Assembly: GCA_947167455.1 (NCBI GenBank)
Contig: CAMVIB010000019.1
Span: forward strand, 1 to 50,220
Length of the DNA: 50,220 nucleotides
Direction of reading: 5' to 3'
Origin: an uncultured Prevotellaceae bacterium
GTDB taxonomy: Bacteria > Bacteroidota > Bacteroidia > Bacteroidales > Bacteroidaceae
The number at the start of each line of letters is the position of its first letter. Within the stretch, counting starts at the first letter, position 1. The translations under genes were made by a program, and so were the position numbers. The notes beneath the pieces were generated by a model. That model was not told where the DNA came from, did no database searches, and saw nothing but the letters and a program-made list of their open reading frames with translations. Shown piece after piece: positions 15,924 through 26,058 of this stretch.

Positions 15924-17957
15924 ATGAAAATCAAGAACATCCTGCCAATGATGGCACTGACCACCCTCGCCGCTTGCGGCACCGGGCAAGGCACAAAACT
16001 AAGCATGGGCATCGACCCCGCCAACCTCGACACCACTGCCGCCCCCGGCACCGACTTCTACCGCTACGCCTGCGGCGGGTGGATGGACAGCCATCCTCTC
16101 AGCGCCGAGTACAGCCGTTACGGCAGCTTCGACAAGCTTGTCGAGGACTGCAACGAGCAGCTGCGCACGCTCATCGAGGAGGTGGCGGCCCGCGACAACG
16201 AGCCCGGTTCTGTGGCCGACAAGATTGCGCGTCTCTACAACAGTGCCATGGACAGCACCAAGCTCAACAGCGAGGGCATCCAGCCCATACGCAAGGACCT
16301 CGGCCGCATCACCGACTGCACCGACAAGCAGATGCTTTTCCAGCTCTACACCCAGTTGCAGATGCAGGGCGTGGGAGGCCTCTTCAGCGTATTCATCGAT
16401 GCCGACATCAAGAACAGCAAGATGAACCTCGTGCAGCTCTACCAGAGCGGTCTCGTCATGGGCCAGAAGGACTACTACCTCGACACCGACTCTGCCACGC
16501 TGGCAATCCGCGATGCCTACAAGCGCTACATGACCGCCTACTTCAAACGCTGTGCCATAGCCCCCGAGAGCGAGCTGCCACAGCGCATCGACAACGTGCT
16601 GGCGCTGGAGACACGTCTGGCACGTGTCAGCCGTAGCCGCACAGACCTGCGCGACGACGAGAAGAACTACAACAAGATGTCCATCGGCAAGCTCAACGAA
16701 GACTTCCCCGGCATCGACTGGGGCTATGTCTTCGGTGCCATGGGTGCCAATGACATCACCGAGCTGAGCGTCGGCCAGCCCGAGGTGATACATGAGGTGG
16801 AGGCCATCTGGGCCGAGACGTCGCTCGACGTCCTCAAGGACTATGTGCGCTGGCAGCTCATGGATGCCGCCGGCGGCAGTCTCGACGATGAGACCCGTGC
16901 CATGCAGTTTGAGTTCTGGGGACGTGCCATGAGCGGCCGTCAGGAGGACCGTCCGCGCTGGAAGCGTGCCGTCGCCGTCACACAGGACGCCCTGGGCGAG
17001 GCCATCGGCCAGCTGTATGTCGAGAAGCATTTCCCGCCTGCCGCCAAGGAGCGCATGGTGCAGCTCGTGAAGAACCTGCAGGTGGCTCTCGGCGAACGCA
17101 TCGATGCACAGTCGTGGATGAGCGACAGCACCAAGGCCGTGGCCCACGAGAAGCTCGATGCCTTCATCGTGAAGGTCGGCTATCCCGACAAGTGGAAAGA
17201 CTACTCTGAACTCACCATCGGCGACAACTACTGGGAGAACCAGAAGAACGCATCGCTCTGGGCCGTGGTGGACATGGTGAACCGCAAGCTCAACAAGCCC
17301 GTTGACAACACCGAGTGGTATATGACACCCCAGACTGTCAACGCCTACTACAACCCCACCACCAATGAGATCTGCTTCCCCGCCGGCATACTGCAGCCGC
17401 CGTTCTTCGACATGGAGGCCGATGACGCCTTCAACTACGGTGCCATCGGTGTCGTCATCGGCCATGAGATGACCCATGGCTTCGACGATCAGGGTGCCAA
17501 GTTCGACAAGGATGGCAATCTGCGCCAGTGGTGGACTGCCGACGACACCAAGAACTTTGAGGAGCGCACAAATGTCATGCGCGACTTCTTCGGCAACATC
17601 GAGGTGCTGCCGGGCCTGAAGTGCAACGGCCAGCTCACCCTCGGCGAGAACATGGCCGACCATGGTGGCCTGCAGGTGGCATATCAGGCTTTCAAGAACG
17701 CCACCAAGGATGCTCCCCTGACCGACGAGGGCGGCTTCACGCCCGACCAGCGTTTCTTCCTCGCCTACGCCGGCGTGTGGGCTTCCAATGAGCGCGACGA
17801 GGAGATACGCAACCGCACCAAGGGCGACCCCCACGCCCTCGGACGCTGGCGCGTCAACGGTCAGTTGCCACATATCGATGCATGGTATGACGCCTTCGGC
17901 ATCACAGAGTCCGACCCGATGTTCGTGCCCAAGGCCGAGCGCGTCGATATTTGGTAG
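15924..17957 (+). CDS. M13 family zinc metallopeptidase (PepO/neprilysin-like), lipoprotein
   Basis: 677 residues. A lipoprotein signal ends at LAAC (Cys 19). The N-terminal M13 domain is followed by the catalytic part with VIGHEMTHGFDDQGAKFD near residue 510 (HExxH) and GENMADHGGL (third zinc ligand Glu), plus the substrate-binding NAYYNP stretch. It ends in VDIW, the usual C-terminal Trp. It cleaves peptides in the periplasm or at the surface. The gap to the ABC-F gene is 64 nt with two copies of CATTAATAATC but no clear promoter; the next gene follows after 45 nt. Confidence 0.93.
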   Translation: MKIKNILPMMALTTLAACGTGQGTKLSMGIDPANLDTTAAPGTDFYRYACGGWMDSHPLSAEYSRYGSFDKLVEDCNEQLRTLIEEVAARDNEPGSVADKIARLYNSAMDSTKLNSEGIQPIRKDLGRITDCTDKQMLFQLYTQLQMQGVGGLFSVFIDADIKNSKMNLVQLYQSGLVMGQKDYYLDTDSATLAIRDAYKRYMTAYFKRCAIAPESELPQRIDNVLALETRLARVSRSRTDLRDDEKNYNKMSIGKLNEDFPGIDWGYVFGAMGANDITELSVGQPEVIHEVEAIWAETSLDVLKDYVRWQLMDAAGGSLDDETRAMQFEFWGRAMSGRQEDRPRWKRAVAVTQDALGEAIGQLYVEKHFPPAAKERMVQLVKNLQVALGERIDAQSWMSDSTKAVAHEKLDAFIVKVGYPDKWKDYSELTIGDNYWENQKNASLWAVVDMVNRKLNKPVDNTEWYMTPQTVNAYYNPTTNEICFPAGILQPPFFDMEADDAFNYGAIGVVIGHEMTHGFDDQGAKFDKDGNLRQWWTADDTKNFEERTNVMRDFFGNIEVLPGLKCNGQLTLGENMADHGGLQVAYQAFKNATKDAPLTDEGGFTPDQRFFLAYAGVWASNERDEEIRNRTKGDPHALGRWRVNGQLPHIDAWYDAFGITESDPMFVPKAERVDIW

Positions 17958-18002
17958 GCCGTGCGCGTTCGCCACGGATAGTAGAACACTAACCCCACAG
18001 CC

Positions 18003-18929
18003 ATGCAAGAGCAAAATCAGCCCATACAGTCAGACCGGCAGCGGCAGCAGGAACTTGTCAGCGCACAGCAACAACCCCCTCAGGCCAAGGCGGCATTTGC
18101 CGGCAATATGACGCAGATGGCCTTCGCGCAGCGATGCCCCGTCTGCGGCACTGTCAACGAGGCCACGGCCACCTTCTGCGAACACTGCGGCAGTCCCCTG
18201 AAGGAGACGGTGTGTCCGCACTGCGGCGCCAAGGTGGATCCCGAGGCCGACTTCTGCGAGCATTGTCACACATACATCAGCAGCGACAGATGCTCGTTCT
18301 GCGGTGCGCCGATGGCCAACACTGACGAGTTCTGCCAGGAATGCGGCTCCCCGCGAAAGGGCATCGTCTGCCCCACATGCCACTCACTGAGCCATTTCGG
18401 CTTCTGCGAGCGATGTGGCATGCCTCTCACCGACCGCGCCCGCATAGACCTCGAAGCGGCCTGGGCTGTGGACTTCGCCACCGAGGTGCGCACCCTCGAG
18501 CGGCAGATAGAGGAGCTGTGGCGCACCAAGCCCGTCACCAGCAAGCAGGAACGTGCGCGCCGCGAACGCAACGAGGTGTTGAGGCAGAGGGTGCTGCAGC
18601 TGTTGCGCGACGATGGCGAGCCGGCCTATGCGCAGACGGCCATCGAGCGCGAGCACACACAGCTGCAGACGCCCGACGAGCTGCGCAGTGCGTTGGAGCA
18701 GAAACGCAAGATGCTGCAGAGCTTGCTCGACCGCATGGAGCTGCAACCCACCACCAACCCCGCCATGGCGCGAAACATCGCCATGGCGGCAAAGCCACAC
18801 CTCAGCCGCTTGGCATGGCGGTGCAATTTCAAGAACGCCCTGCACCCCTCACCCCTCGCCTGCGCCTGTCCGCAGAAAGGCGGCAAGTGGGTGGTGCTTA
18901 CCGGACACGAAGAAAACGAACTGTCTTAG
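18003..18929 (+). CDS. Multi-zinc-ribbon protein of the kinase/phosphatase module
   Basis: 308 residues. Residues about 45-142 contain a chain of CxxC pairs: CPVCG/CEHCG, CPHCG/CEHCH, CSFCG/CQECG and CPTCH/CERCG, that is, four zinc ribbons in a row. The second half is charged and helical (SKQERARRERNEVLRQR), probably coiled coil, with no enzymatic motif. It starts the block of kinase, AAA ATPase, FHA and PP2C genes; the kinase starts 24 nt later. It is probably an adaptor. Two other proteins in the module carry the same ribbon type. Confidence 0.75.
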   Translation: MQEQNQPIQSDRQRQQELVSAQQQPPQAKAAFAGNMTQMAFAQRCPVCGTVNEATATFCEHCGSPLKETVCPHCGAKVDPEADFCEHCHTYISSDRCSFCGAPMANTDEFCQECGSPRKGIVCPTCHSLSHFGFCERCGMPLTDRARIDLEAAWAVDFATEVRTLERQIEELWRTKPVTSKQERARRERNEVLRQRVLQLLRDDGEPAYAQTAIEREHTQLQTPDELRSALEQKRKMLQSLLDRMELQPTTNPAMARNIAMAAKPHLSRLAWRCNFKNALHPSPLACACPQKGGKWVVLTGHEENELS

Positions 18930-18953
18930 CACCATCACACATACTGATAGCCT

Positions 18954-21900
18954 ATGAATGATATCGAAAAGACAACACGCATAGACAGCGGGACGGCGAT
19001 GCCGCTCGTCTCGGCATCGGCCCGGCAAAGCAGCCCGGCCGATGCCGGTGTCGATGCCACACTGCGTGCCGTGGAGGCCACGAGCCGTGGCGATGGCTCG
19101 CAAGGTCCGCAGGTCGTTAAGGCGACAGGTGGCGACGACAACCCACCCACCATACAGCCCGGACAGAAGGAACTTGGCAAGGTGGCTGCCGAGAGCACCA
19201 TCTTCTCGCTCAACGGCTACACATATACCTGCCTCCAACGCTTTGAGATGGAGAGCGGCGAGGCACAGGTCTTTCTCGTAGAGAGGGAGGGCAGCCAGTA
19301 TGTCCTCAAGCTCTACTATCCCAACTACCACTTCCAGGAGGACATACTGCAGGCCGTGTGCAGCATCAACGTCGAGATGGTGATGCATGTCTATGAGTAC
19401 GGCCGCACCTTCGTCGGCTCTCAGGAGCGCGACTATGAGCTCATGGAATATCTGCGTGGCGGTACGCTGAAGGACTATAAGCTCAATGGCAACTTCGGGC
19501 GCTTCCGTGCCATCGCCCTTCAGGCCGCAGCGGCCCTCGCCTGCTGTCACAACGTGGGCATAATACACAAGGATATAAAGCCCGCCAACTTCTTCTTCCG
19601 CGACAGCGACCATCGTGAGGTGGTGCTCGGCGACTTCGGCATCAGCAGCAGCTTCAGCGCAGAGGACGAGTACGTCCGCACCACACAGGCCCGCACGCCG
19701 GCCTTTGCCGCCCCCGAGGTCTATGACGATGTCATCGACGGCGAGGTGGAGATTAACTCCAAGAGCGACTACTATTCGCTCGGCATCACCCTGCTGTACC
19801 TGTGGCTCGGACACATGCCTTTCGGCCGCAACGAGCGCGACATGATACGCCTCAAGCAGGAGGGACGCATACCGCAGCTGGCAGAACTGCCGCCGCGTGT
19901 CAGTCAGCTCATACGCGGCCTCACCAGCATCAACCCCAAACGCCGTTGGGGCTACAACGAGGTGGAGAGGTGGTACCGTGGCGAGGATGTCGCCGTGGAT
20001 CAGAGCAATGCCTTCCTTCGCTACAAGACCTTCATCCTCGATGCCGAGCGCAACCTCACGGCCCACGACGTCAAGGAGCTGGTGCCGCTGCTCAACGAGA
20101 ACCGTGAGATTGCCATCAGCTTCCTCTACAACAAACGCATCAGTACATGGCTCGATGAGTGCGGCAACGCCAAGATGGCCGTCCTGCTCTCCGACATCGT
20201 CGAGCACCGCTATCCCAAGCAACCGCAGGCAGGACTGTTGTGCGCCATCTACACCCTCGACCCCAAGTTCCCGTTCTATGATGTCAAGGACAGCCCCTGC
20301 ACAGACCTTCACGCCGTAAGCATGAGCCTCATGCAGAATGCTGCCGACTATCTCGTGCTGCTCAAGGATCCGCTGCATCCCTATTTCCTGTACCTTGAGA
20401 CACACACCGATGCCGACCTCAAGCGCATACGTGCCTATTTCGCCGACGATAATGCCGACAAGACGGCCATCATCAAGGCCGTCTATGAGACCGACCCCGA
20501 TATGCCGTTTCTCGCTAATGCGCCATCGTCAACGCTCGGCGAGATTGTTGCGGCCTACGGCAGCGAGGCACGCACGCCGGCCGATTGGACAGCCGTCACC
20601 GACGGCCGTCTGCTGGCATGGATGTATCGCCATTGCGACGTGGCGCTCTGCGAGAGCACACGCATTCTCATGGAGCAGGACAAGCTGAGCCCTCGCGCAC
20701 GCGCGTACGCAATCCTTTATAATATAGACCGCTCAGCGGCCTTCGACCTTAAAGCCGCCAAGAGCGAGTCGCTCGTGGCACAGCTCATGGCCAGGCAGCT
20801 GCAAGGTTGCCAGCACCTCGGCAACGACGACTTCCGCGAGGCCATGGCCGACTACCTCGAGCCGCACGGGCGGCTTCACAACTATGCCTCCGTGCACCGG
20901 TGGACGCGCACACTGCAGCTCCTTGAGACACTCCTGCCCGTTGACAGCCGCGAGAACCGCGAGCGCCTCGGAGCCTACGACATACGCACGGCGGCCTACC
21001 GCCTCTGCACGGCCATGGGCGGACATCCCACCTACGTCATAGCGCTGCCCGAGGGCGAGACGGTGGAGCTGCATGTCCCCGAGGATATCGAGGGCATAGA
21101 TCGCCGTCTGGTGCGCGAGGAGATACGTCACGGGGCATTGTGCCAGTGGGTGGCCGTGCATTACCACGAGAACCCCTATGCCGACTGGAGCGAGCCCATG
21201 AGCCGTGAGCACAGCGTGGAGCAATATCTCAACCTCATAGGTAAATACGACCCTGCCGACCTGCACTTCAAACGTTTCAACAAGGCCAAGGAGGAGATGC
21301 GCGAGAAGGTGGAGCAGAGCCGTGCCGACTGGAACCGCAGCCAGCAGCGCAAACGCACGTGGATGCTTGCCTTCTTCGGCATGGCGGCATTGTGGATCCT
21401 CATGCTCTCAACGCTCGGGCTCCACTACTCACTCAACTTCCACAACAATATCTACTACTATGTATGCATACCGGTGGGCATGGCCACTGCCGCCATGGGA
21501 GCCTTCTACAGCTACTTCCGTGGCAACGGTGCCCTCCTCGGACTCGTATGGGCCGTCGGAGGGGCTGCCACATCGTTCGTGCCGGCCGGCATCCTCGACT
21601 TCTGCTGCTGGCATTTCCCCAACTGGCTGACGACGATGAGCGTCATCCTCAGCGTGGGATATGTCGTGCTGGCATGGCTTACGGCCTTCAACACCAGCGA
21701 CGAGCAGCTCGAACAGTTGCGCCATGTCTTCGACATCGACCACGACCAGGCCTTGCGCGAGCAGCTTTATCACACCTACAAGACACACTCCTTCAAGTTC
21801 AAAGGCTCGAACTTCGCGCTCCTCGACGATGCCGTGGCAGAGGCACGTGCCACAAGTGACGAGCGCATCCTCAACTGCATCATCTGGAGCATACTGCTCG

Positions 21901-22022
21901 TGGTGATGATATTGCTCTTCGTGCTCTATCATCCCGACCTCATAGGACTTACGCCCCCGGACATCTGGGCGTGGAAGTTGAGGTGGTGGGACCTCGAACA
22001 TCAAATCAAGACAACACTATGA
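18954..22022 (+). CDS. Ser/Thr protein kinase with C-terminal membrane segments
   Basis: 1022 residues. The kinase domain covers about 84-345: ATP-binding Lys in VLKLY (K119), catalytic loop HKDIKPANF (205-213, a Lys where most have Arg, so non-RD), DFG at 227-229 and APE at 253-255. A long helical middle part (about 350-790) resembles repeat or tetratricopeptide-like scaffolds. Near 800-925 there are about four membrane spans, and one more near residue 980. It likely phosphorylates partners encoded beside it: the FHA protein reads phosphothreonine and the PP2C removes it. The stop overlaps the next start (ATGA). Confidence 0.88.
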   Translation: MNDIEKTTRIDSGTAMPLVSASARQSSPADAGVDATLRAVEATSRGDGSQGPQVVKATGGDDNPPTIQPGQKELGKVAAESTIFSLNGYTYTCLQRFEMESGEAQVFLVEREGSQYVLKLYYPNYHFQEDILQAVCSINVEMVMHVYEYGRTFVGSQERDYELMEYLRGGTLKDYKLNGNFGRFRAIALQAAAALACCHNVGIIHKDIKPANFFFRDSDHREVVLGDFGISSSFSAEDEYVRTTQARTPAFAAPEVYDDVIDGEVEINSKSDYYSLGITLLYLWLGHMPFGRNERDMIRLKQEGRIPQLAELPPRVSQLIRGLTSINPKRRWGYNEVERWYRGEDVAVDQSNAFLRYKTFILDAERNLTAHDVKELVPLLNENREIAISFLYNKRISTWLDECGNAKMAVLLSDIVEHRYPKQPQAGLLCAIYTLDPKFPFYDVKDSPCTDLHAVSMSLMQNAADYLVLLKDPLHPYFLYLETHTDADLKRIRAYFADDNADKTAIIKAVYETDPDMPFLANAPSSTLGEIVAAYGSEARTPADWTAVTDGRLLAWMYRHCDVALCESTRILMEQDKLSPRARAYAILYNIDRSAAFDLKAAKSESLVAQLMARQLQGCQHLGNDDFREAMADYLEPHGRLHNYASVHRWTRTLQLLETLLPVDSRENRERLGAYDIRTAAYRLCTAMGGHPTYVIALPEGETVELHVPEDIEGIDRRLVREEIRHGALCQWVAVHYHENPYADWSEPMSREHSVEQYLNLIGKYDPADLHFKRFNKAKEEMREKVEQSRADWNRSQQRKRTWMLAFFGMAALWILMLSTLGLHYSLNFHNNIYYYVCIPVGMATAAMGAFYSYFRGNGALLGLVWAVGGAATSFVPAGILDFCCWHFPNWLTTMSVILSVGYVVLAWLTAFNTSDEQLEQLRHVFDIDHDQALREQLYHTYKTHSFKFKGSNFALLDDAVAEARATSDERILNCIIWSILLVVMILLFVLYHPDLIGLTPPDIWAWKLRWWDLEHQIKTTL

Positions 22023-25000
22023 TATGCCAGCACTGCCATAAGGAAAACCGCTCCAGCGCACGCTTCTGCAAGTGGTGCGGGAAGGCCATAGAGAACGAGT
22101 CCAACCCACTCGACCAGCTCATAGGCCGCGACGAGGTGAAGACGCAGCTCAAGAATGTCGTTGACACCTACAGCTTCCTGCGCTCGCGGCGCGAGACTCA
22201 GGACATACGCCTCAGCGCAGACACCATCATCATCGGTGAGAGCGGAACGGGCAAGACTATGCTCGCACAGGTCATCTGCGACTATTTCTACCAGAACAAA
22301 ATCATCAACGACAACAACCTCACGTTGGTAGATGCCGTTGACTATGAACGCTTCGTGGAGCACTGGGATGACAACATAAAGAAAGCCCGTGGCGGGCTGC
22401 TCTTCTTTGACAATGTGCAGAAGCTGCTGCCCGACAGCTACAGCAACCAGGTCAACCCGCTCGACAAGCTCTTTGTGGCCATGGACACCTGGCGCGGCGA
22501 CCCCATCGTCGTGCTTGCAGGCCTGCCGGGAGGACTCGAGGAGTTCTTCAAGAACAACCCCGCTGCCCGCAACCGCTTCAAGTATGTGCTGCGGCTTCAG
22601 CCATACGGCTTCGAGGAGATGACGACCCTCTGCCGTCACGCCCTGAAGACCAATTTCGGCCTTGAGGAATATACCCCCGAGGCTTCGAAGAAGCTGCTGA
22701 GGTTCTTCAAGCACAAATGCAAGAACCGCGATGCCAGCTTCAGCAACGGCCACCTCGCACAGCAACAGGCCGAGGAGATATTTGCCAGCTTCATTTCGCG
22801 AGGCATCAGCAACGACAACCTTCAGGTGCTCGAAGAGGACATCCGCGGCGACGTGCCCAAGGAGCAGACACTCGACGAGGTGCTTGCCGAGCTCGATGAC
22901 TTCGTGGGATGTGCCGAGGTCAAGCAGACGGTGCGCGAGATAGCATGGGAGGTGCAGGCCGAGGTGCAGCGTCAGCAGCGCGGCATCGGCGGCAAGACTA
23001 ACCTCAGCATTCACCTCGTGCTCACCGGCAACCCCGGCACCGGCAAGACCACCATTGCGCGCAAGCTCGGAGAGATTTTCGAGGCCATAGGATATCTCGA
23101 CAGCGGACATGTCGTAGAGGTCGATCGCTCGCAGATGGTGAGCTCCTACGCCGGCGAGACGCCAAAGGTCGTGGACCGTCTGTGTGACAAGGCCATGGGC
23201 GGCATACTCTTTATCGACGAGGCCTACACGCTCGCCCCCGTCCGTCAGGACGGCACTAAGGACGAGCTTGGCATGCAGGCTCTCGAGAAACTCATGAAGC
23301 GCATGGAGGACGACCGCGGCAAGTTCGTCGTCATCGCCGCCGGCTACAGGGCCGAGATGGAGAACCTCTTCCGCGTAAACCCCGGACTGCGCAGCCGTTT
23401 CAACCGTTTCATAAACATCGAGGACTACACCGCCGACGAGCTCTTCAGCATCCTGCAGACCTTCGTGCGCAAGACCGACTACCACATGGACAGCGGAGCC
23501 GAGGAGCGTGCCCGCATGGCCATCAATGCCATGTATGAGACACGTGAGCGCACCTTTGCCAACGGACGTGCCGTGCGCGGCCTCTTCGAGCAGATGTGTG
23601 CGCGACAGGCAGAGCGTGTGCATCGCCTGAAACCCTCTGAGATGACCGACGAGGCCCTGCTCACCTTCATTGCGAATGACGTACCTTACGACGAGCCGGT
23701 GACTCTCGACTTCAACGACATCCTGCGACGCTTCGACTCGCTCGTGGGACTCGAGAGCGTGAGAAACGAAGTCACCAATCTCTGCAACTACATACAGATG
23801 CAGATACGCCGTGAGGGCAAGTCCGCCATTGGCGGCAGACACTACGTCTTCAGTGGCAACCCCGGCACCGGCAAGACCACCGTGGCACGCATCATGGCCG
23901 ACGTGTTCCACGCCATGGGACTCGTGGCCCGGGGACAGCTCGTGGAGGCCGACCGCTCCGACCTCGTGGCGGGCTTCGTGGGGCAGACAGCCATCAAGAC
24001 AAACCAGCTCGTGGACCGCGCCCTCGGCGGCGTGCTCTTCATCGACGAGGCCTACACGCTGACATCCTCCGACCTCGACACCTTCGGCAAGGAGGCCGTT
24101 GACACCCTGCTGAAGCGCCTCGAGGACGACCGTGGCAAGTTCGTATGCATTATTGCAGGCTACCCCGCCGAGATGGAGAACTTCCTCGGCACAAACCCCG
24201 GGCTCAGGAGCCGTTTCACGGAGACGATACACTTCAACGACTACACCGCCATCGAGCTGGCAGAGATATTCTTCAACCTCTGCAGAGACAAGAAGTTCAC
24301 CATGTCAACAGCCACGCGCGAGGGTGTGCTGGCATATTTCCAGCGCATGTACGCCCAGCGCACCAAGGACTTCGGCAATGCACGCGAAGTGCGCCGCACC
24401 TTCGACACTGCCGTTGCCAACCAGAGCAAACGCCTCATGCAGGAGATTGCCGACTCCACCATGTTCAACAGCGAGATGATGTACGAGCTCACCCTCCGCG
24501 ACATCGAGGGCGAGGAGGCCGACCGCGTGCGCCCCATCGACGAGGTGACGAAGGCCATGGACCGCGACTTCATAGGCATGTCGGAGGTGAAGGAGACGAT
24601 ACGCCGCCTGGCAGCACAGACGATGTTCCTCCGCGACAGGGCCAAGATGGGTCTCGGCGATGTGGAGATGCCCATCGTGAACATCATTCTCACCGGCAAC
24701 CCCGGCACCGGCAAGACCACCATCACCCGCACCCTCGGGCAGGTGCTGCAGAGCGTGGGCATGCTGCCGACGAGCAAGGTCATCGAGTGCGACCGTTCCA
24801 CCCTCGTGGGCAAGTACATGGGTGAGACGCCGAAGCTCGTCAACTCGTACATCGAGCGGGCCATGGGCGGCATACTCTTCATCGACGAGGCATACACCCT
24901 CTCGCAGGCCAACGACCAGTATGGGCGCGAGGCCATTGAGACGCTCATGAAGCGTATGGAGGACGATGCCGGCAAGTTCGTCGTCGTGGCTGCTGGCTAC

Positions 25001-25348
25001 AAGCAGGAGATGGACCGCTTCCTCGACACCAACCCTGGTCTGGCAAGCCGTTTCAACTACCGGCTGCATATCAACGACTACACGGTACCCGAGCTCGTGC
25101 GCATCTTCGAACTCATGGCGAGCAAGAAGCACTATCAGCTCTCGCCAGAGGCAGAACTCAAGATGTACGAACGAATACGTCACATGTATGACACCAAGCA
25201 ACGCAACTTCGGCAACGCGCGTGCCATACGCAACCTCTTCTCGCAGACAATACAGAATCTCTCCATGCGCGTCAGCGAGATTCCAGAGGCCGAACGCACA
25301 GAGGAGTCTTTCCGCCTCATCCTGCCCGAGGATTTCCCCGAGGCTTAA
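22019..25348 (+). CDS. Four-AAA-domain ATPase (CbxX/CfxQ/SpoVK type) with zinc ribbon
   Basis: 1109 residues from the ATG at 22019, inside the kinase stop. An N-terminal zinc ribbon (CQHCHK, CKWCGK) is followed by four AAA domains: Walker A GESGTGKT near 72, then three GNPGTGKT near 336, 612 and 892. Domains 2-4 have LFIDEAYTL Walker B motifs, while domain 1 has LLFFDNVQKL, losing the catalytic Glu. Relatives (CbbX, SpoVK, ESX EccA-like) form rings that remodel protein complexes. Its placement between kinase and FHA genes suggests a remodeller controlled by phosphorylation. Confidence 0.9.
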   Translation: MICQHCHKENRSSARFCKWCGKAIENESNPLDQLIGRDEVKTQLKNVVDTYSFLRSRRETQDIRLSADTIIIGESGTGKTMLAQVICDYFYQNKIINDNNLTLVDAVDYERFVEHWDDNIKKARGGLLFFDNVQKLLPDSYSNQVNPLDKLFVAMDTWRGDPIVVLAGLPGGLEEFFKNNPAARNRFKYVLRLQPYGFEEMTTLCRHALKTNFGLEEYTPEASKKLLRFFKHKCKNRDASFSNGHLAQQQAEEIFASFISRGISNDNLQVLEEDIRGDVPKEQTLDEVLAELDDFVGCAEVKQTVREIAWEVQAEVQRQQRGIGGKTNLSIHLVLTGNPGTGKTTIARKLGEIFEAIGYLDSGHVVEVDRSQMVSSYAGETPKVVDRLCDKAMGGILFIDEAYTLAPVRQDGTKDELGMQALEKLMKRMEDDRGKFVVIAAGYRAEMENLFRVNPGLRSRFNRFINIEDYTADELFSILQTFVRKTDYHMDSGAEERARMAINAMYETRERTFANGRAVRGLFEQMCARQAERVHRLKPSEMTDEALLTFIANDVPYDEPVTLDFNDILRRFDSLVGLESVRNEVTNLCNYIQMQIRREGKSAIGGRHYVFSGNPGTGKTTVARIMADVFHAMGLVARGQLVEADRSDLVAGFVGQTAIKTNQLVDRALGGVLFIDEAYTLTSSDLDTFGKEAVDTLLKRLEDDRGKFVCIIAGYPAEMENFLGTNPGLRSRFTETIHFNDYTAIELAEIFFNLCRDKKFTMSTATREGVLAYFQRMYAQRTKDFGNAREVRRTFDTAVANQSKRLMQEIADSTMFNSEMMYELTLRDIEGEEADRVRPIDEVTKAMDRDFIGMSEVKETIRRLAAQTMFLRDRAKMGLGDVEMPIVNIILTGNPGTGKTTITRTLGQVLQSVGMLPTSKVIECDRSTLVGKYMGETPKLVNSYIERAMGGILFIDEAYTLSQANDQYGREAIETLMKRMEDDAGKFVVVAAGYKQEMDRFLDTNPGLASRFNYRLHINDYTVPELVRIFELMASKKHYQLSPEAELKMYERIRHMYDTKQRNFGNARAIRNLFSQTIQNLSMRVSEIPEAERTEESFRLILPEDFPEA

Positions 25349-25352
25349 CCTA

Positions 25353-25450
25353 ACAACCTCATCCCCTCATCCCCTCATCCCCTCACAACCTCATCCCCTC
25401 ACAACCTCATCCCCTCACAACCTCATCCCCTCACAACCTCATCCCCTCAC
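25353..25450. repeat. Minisatellite of CCTCATCCCC units
   Basis: Short TCATCCCC units followed by five roughly 16-bp units of AACCTCATCCCCTCAC fill the whole gap between the AAA ATPase and the FHA gene. The array is close to perfect, so its copy number may vary. It ends 4 nt before the FHA start and could change spacing or translation of that gene. Confidence 0.8.
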
Positions 25451-25453
25451 CCA

Positions 25454-26014
25454 ATGATTAACTGCCCCAAATGTAAAGCTGAGATAGACTCCGACTCCCA
25501 CTTCTGCGACCAGTGTGGACAGGAGATATTCTACTGCACGCTGTGCGGCCGCCCTGGCAAAGGGCAGCGTTGCACGACGTGCGGAGGCGCCATGCGCAGG
25601 CTCGGCGCCGACGAACACAGCATACCGCTCGCCGGCAACAACGCCGAGGCCATCACGCCTCGCGAGAGTGCCATGGCGGCAGCCATAGGAGCCACATACC
25701 GCAGCGGCATACCGCAGCTCTTCCTCATCAACGACAACCTGCACCTGCGCCTCGCGGGGACTAACGGTGCCGTCCTGGGACGACGGACGGGTATCTACAG
25801 CCAGTTCCTGACGTCGTTCAACTACATCAGCGGCACGCATGCCGAGCTGCACTACACCCCGGCAGTAGGATGGTCGATAGAGGACAAGAATTCCAGCAAC
25901 GGCACCTTCGTCAACGGACGCCGCCTCGTGCCGGCGCAGAACATGCCGCTCCACGACCGCGACCTCGTGCAGCTGGCCAACATTGAGTTTAAGGTGGAAA
26001 TATCGCAGACGTAG
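25454..26014 (+). CDS. Zinc-ribbon FHA-domain protein
   Basis: 186 residues. The N-terminus has zinc ribbons (CPKCKA, CDQCGQ, CTLCGR, CTTCGG within the first 50 residues). The C-terminal FHA domain (about 95-183) shows AVLGRRTG, ISGTHAEL and DKNSSNGTFVNGRRL, with the phosphothreonine-binding Arg, Ser/Thr-His and Asn residues in place. FHA domains bind phosphothreonine peptides, so this is the probable reader for the kinase two genes upstream. The start codon follows directly on the minisatellite. Confidence 0.9.
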   Translation: MINCPKCKAEIDSDSHFCDQCGQEIFYCTLCGRPGKGQRCTTCGGAMRRLGADEHSIPLAGNNAEAITPRESAMAAAIGATYRSGIPQLFLINDNLHLRLAGTNGAVLGRRTGIYSQFLTSFNYISGTHAELHYTPAVGWSIEDKNSSNGTFVNGRRLVPAQNMPLHDRDLVQLANIEFKVEISQT

Positions 26015-26058
26015 GTGCAGGCACCAATCCTGATACACACTAATAAAATACCTGACAA

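Noticed and set aside
15999..18014. 671-codon open frame antisense to the M13 peptidase
   Set aside because: The plus strand encodes a complete, motif-bearing peptidase; the antisense frame is a by-product of GC-rich codon bias.
22001..24232. 743-codon open frame antisense to the AAA ATPase
   Set aside because: It has no recognisable domain and mirrors conserved AAA motifs on the other strand.
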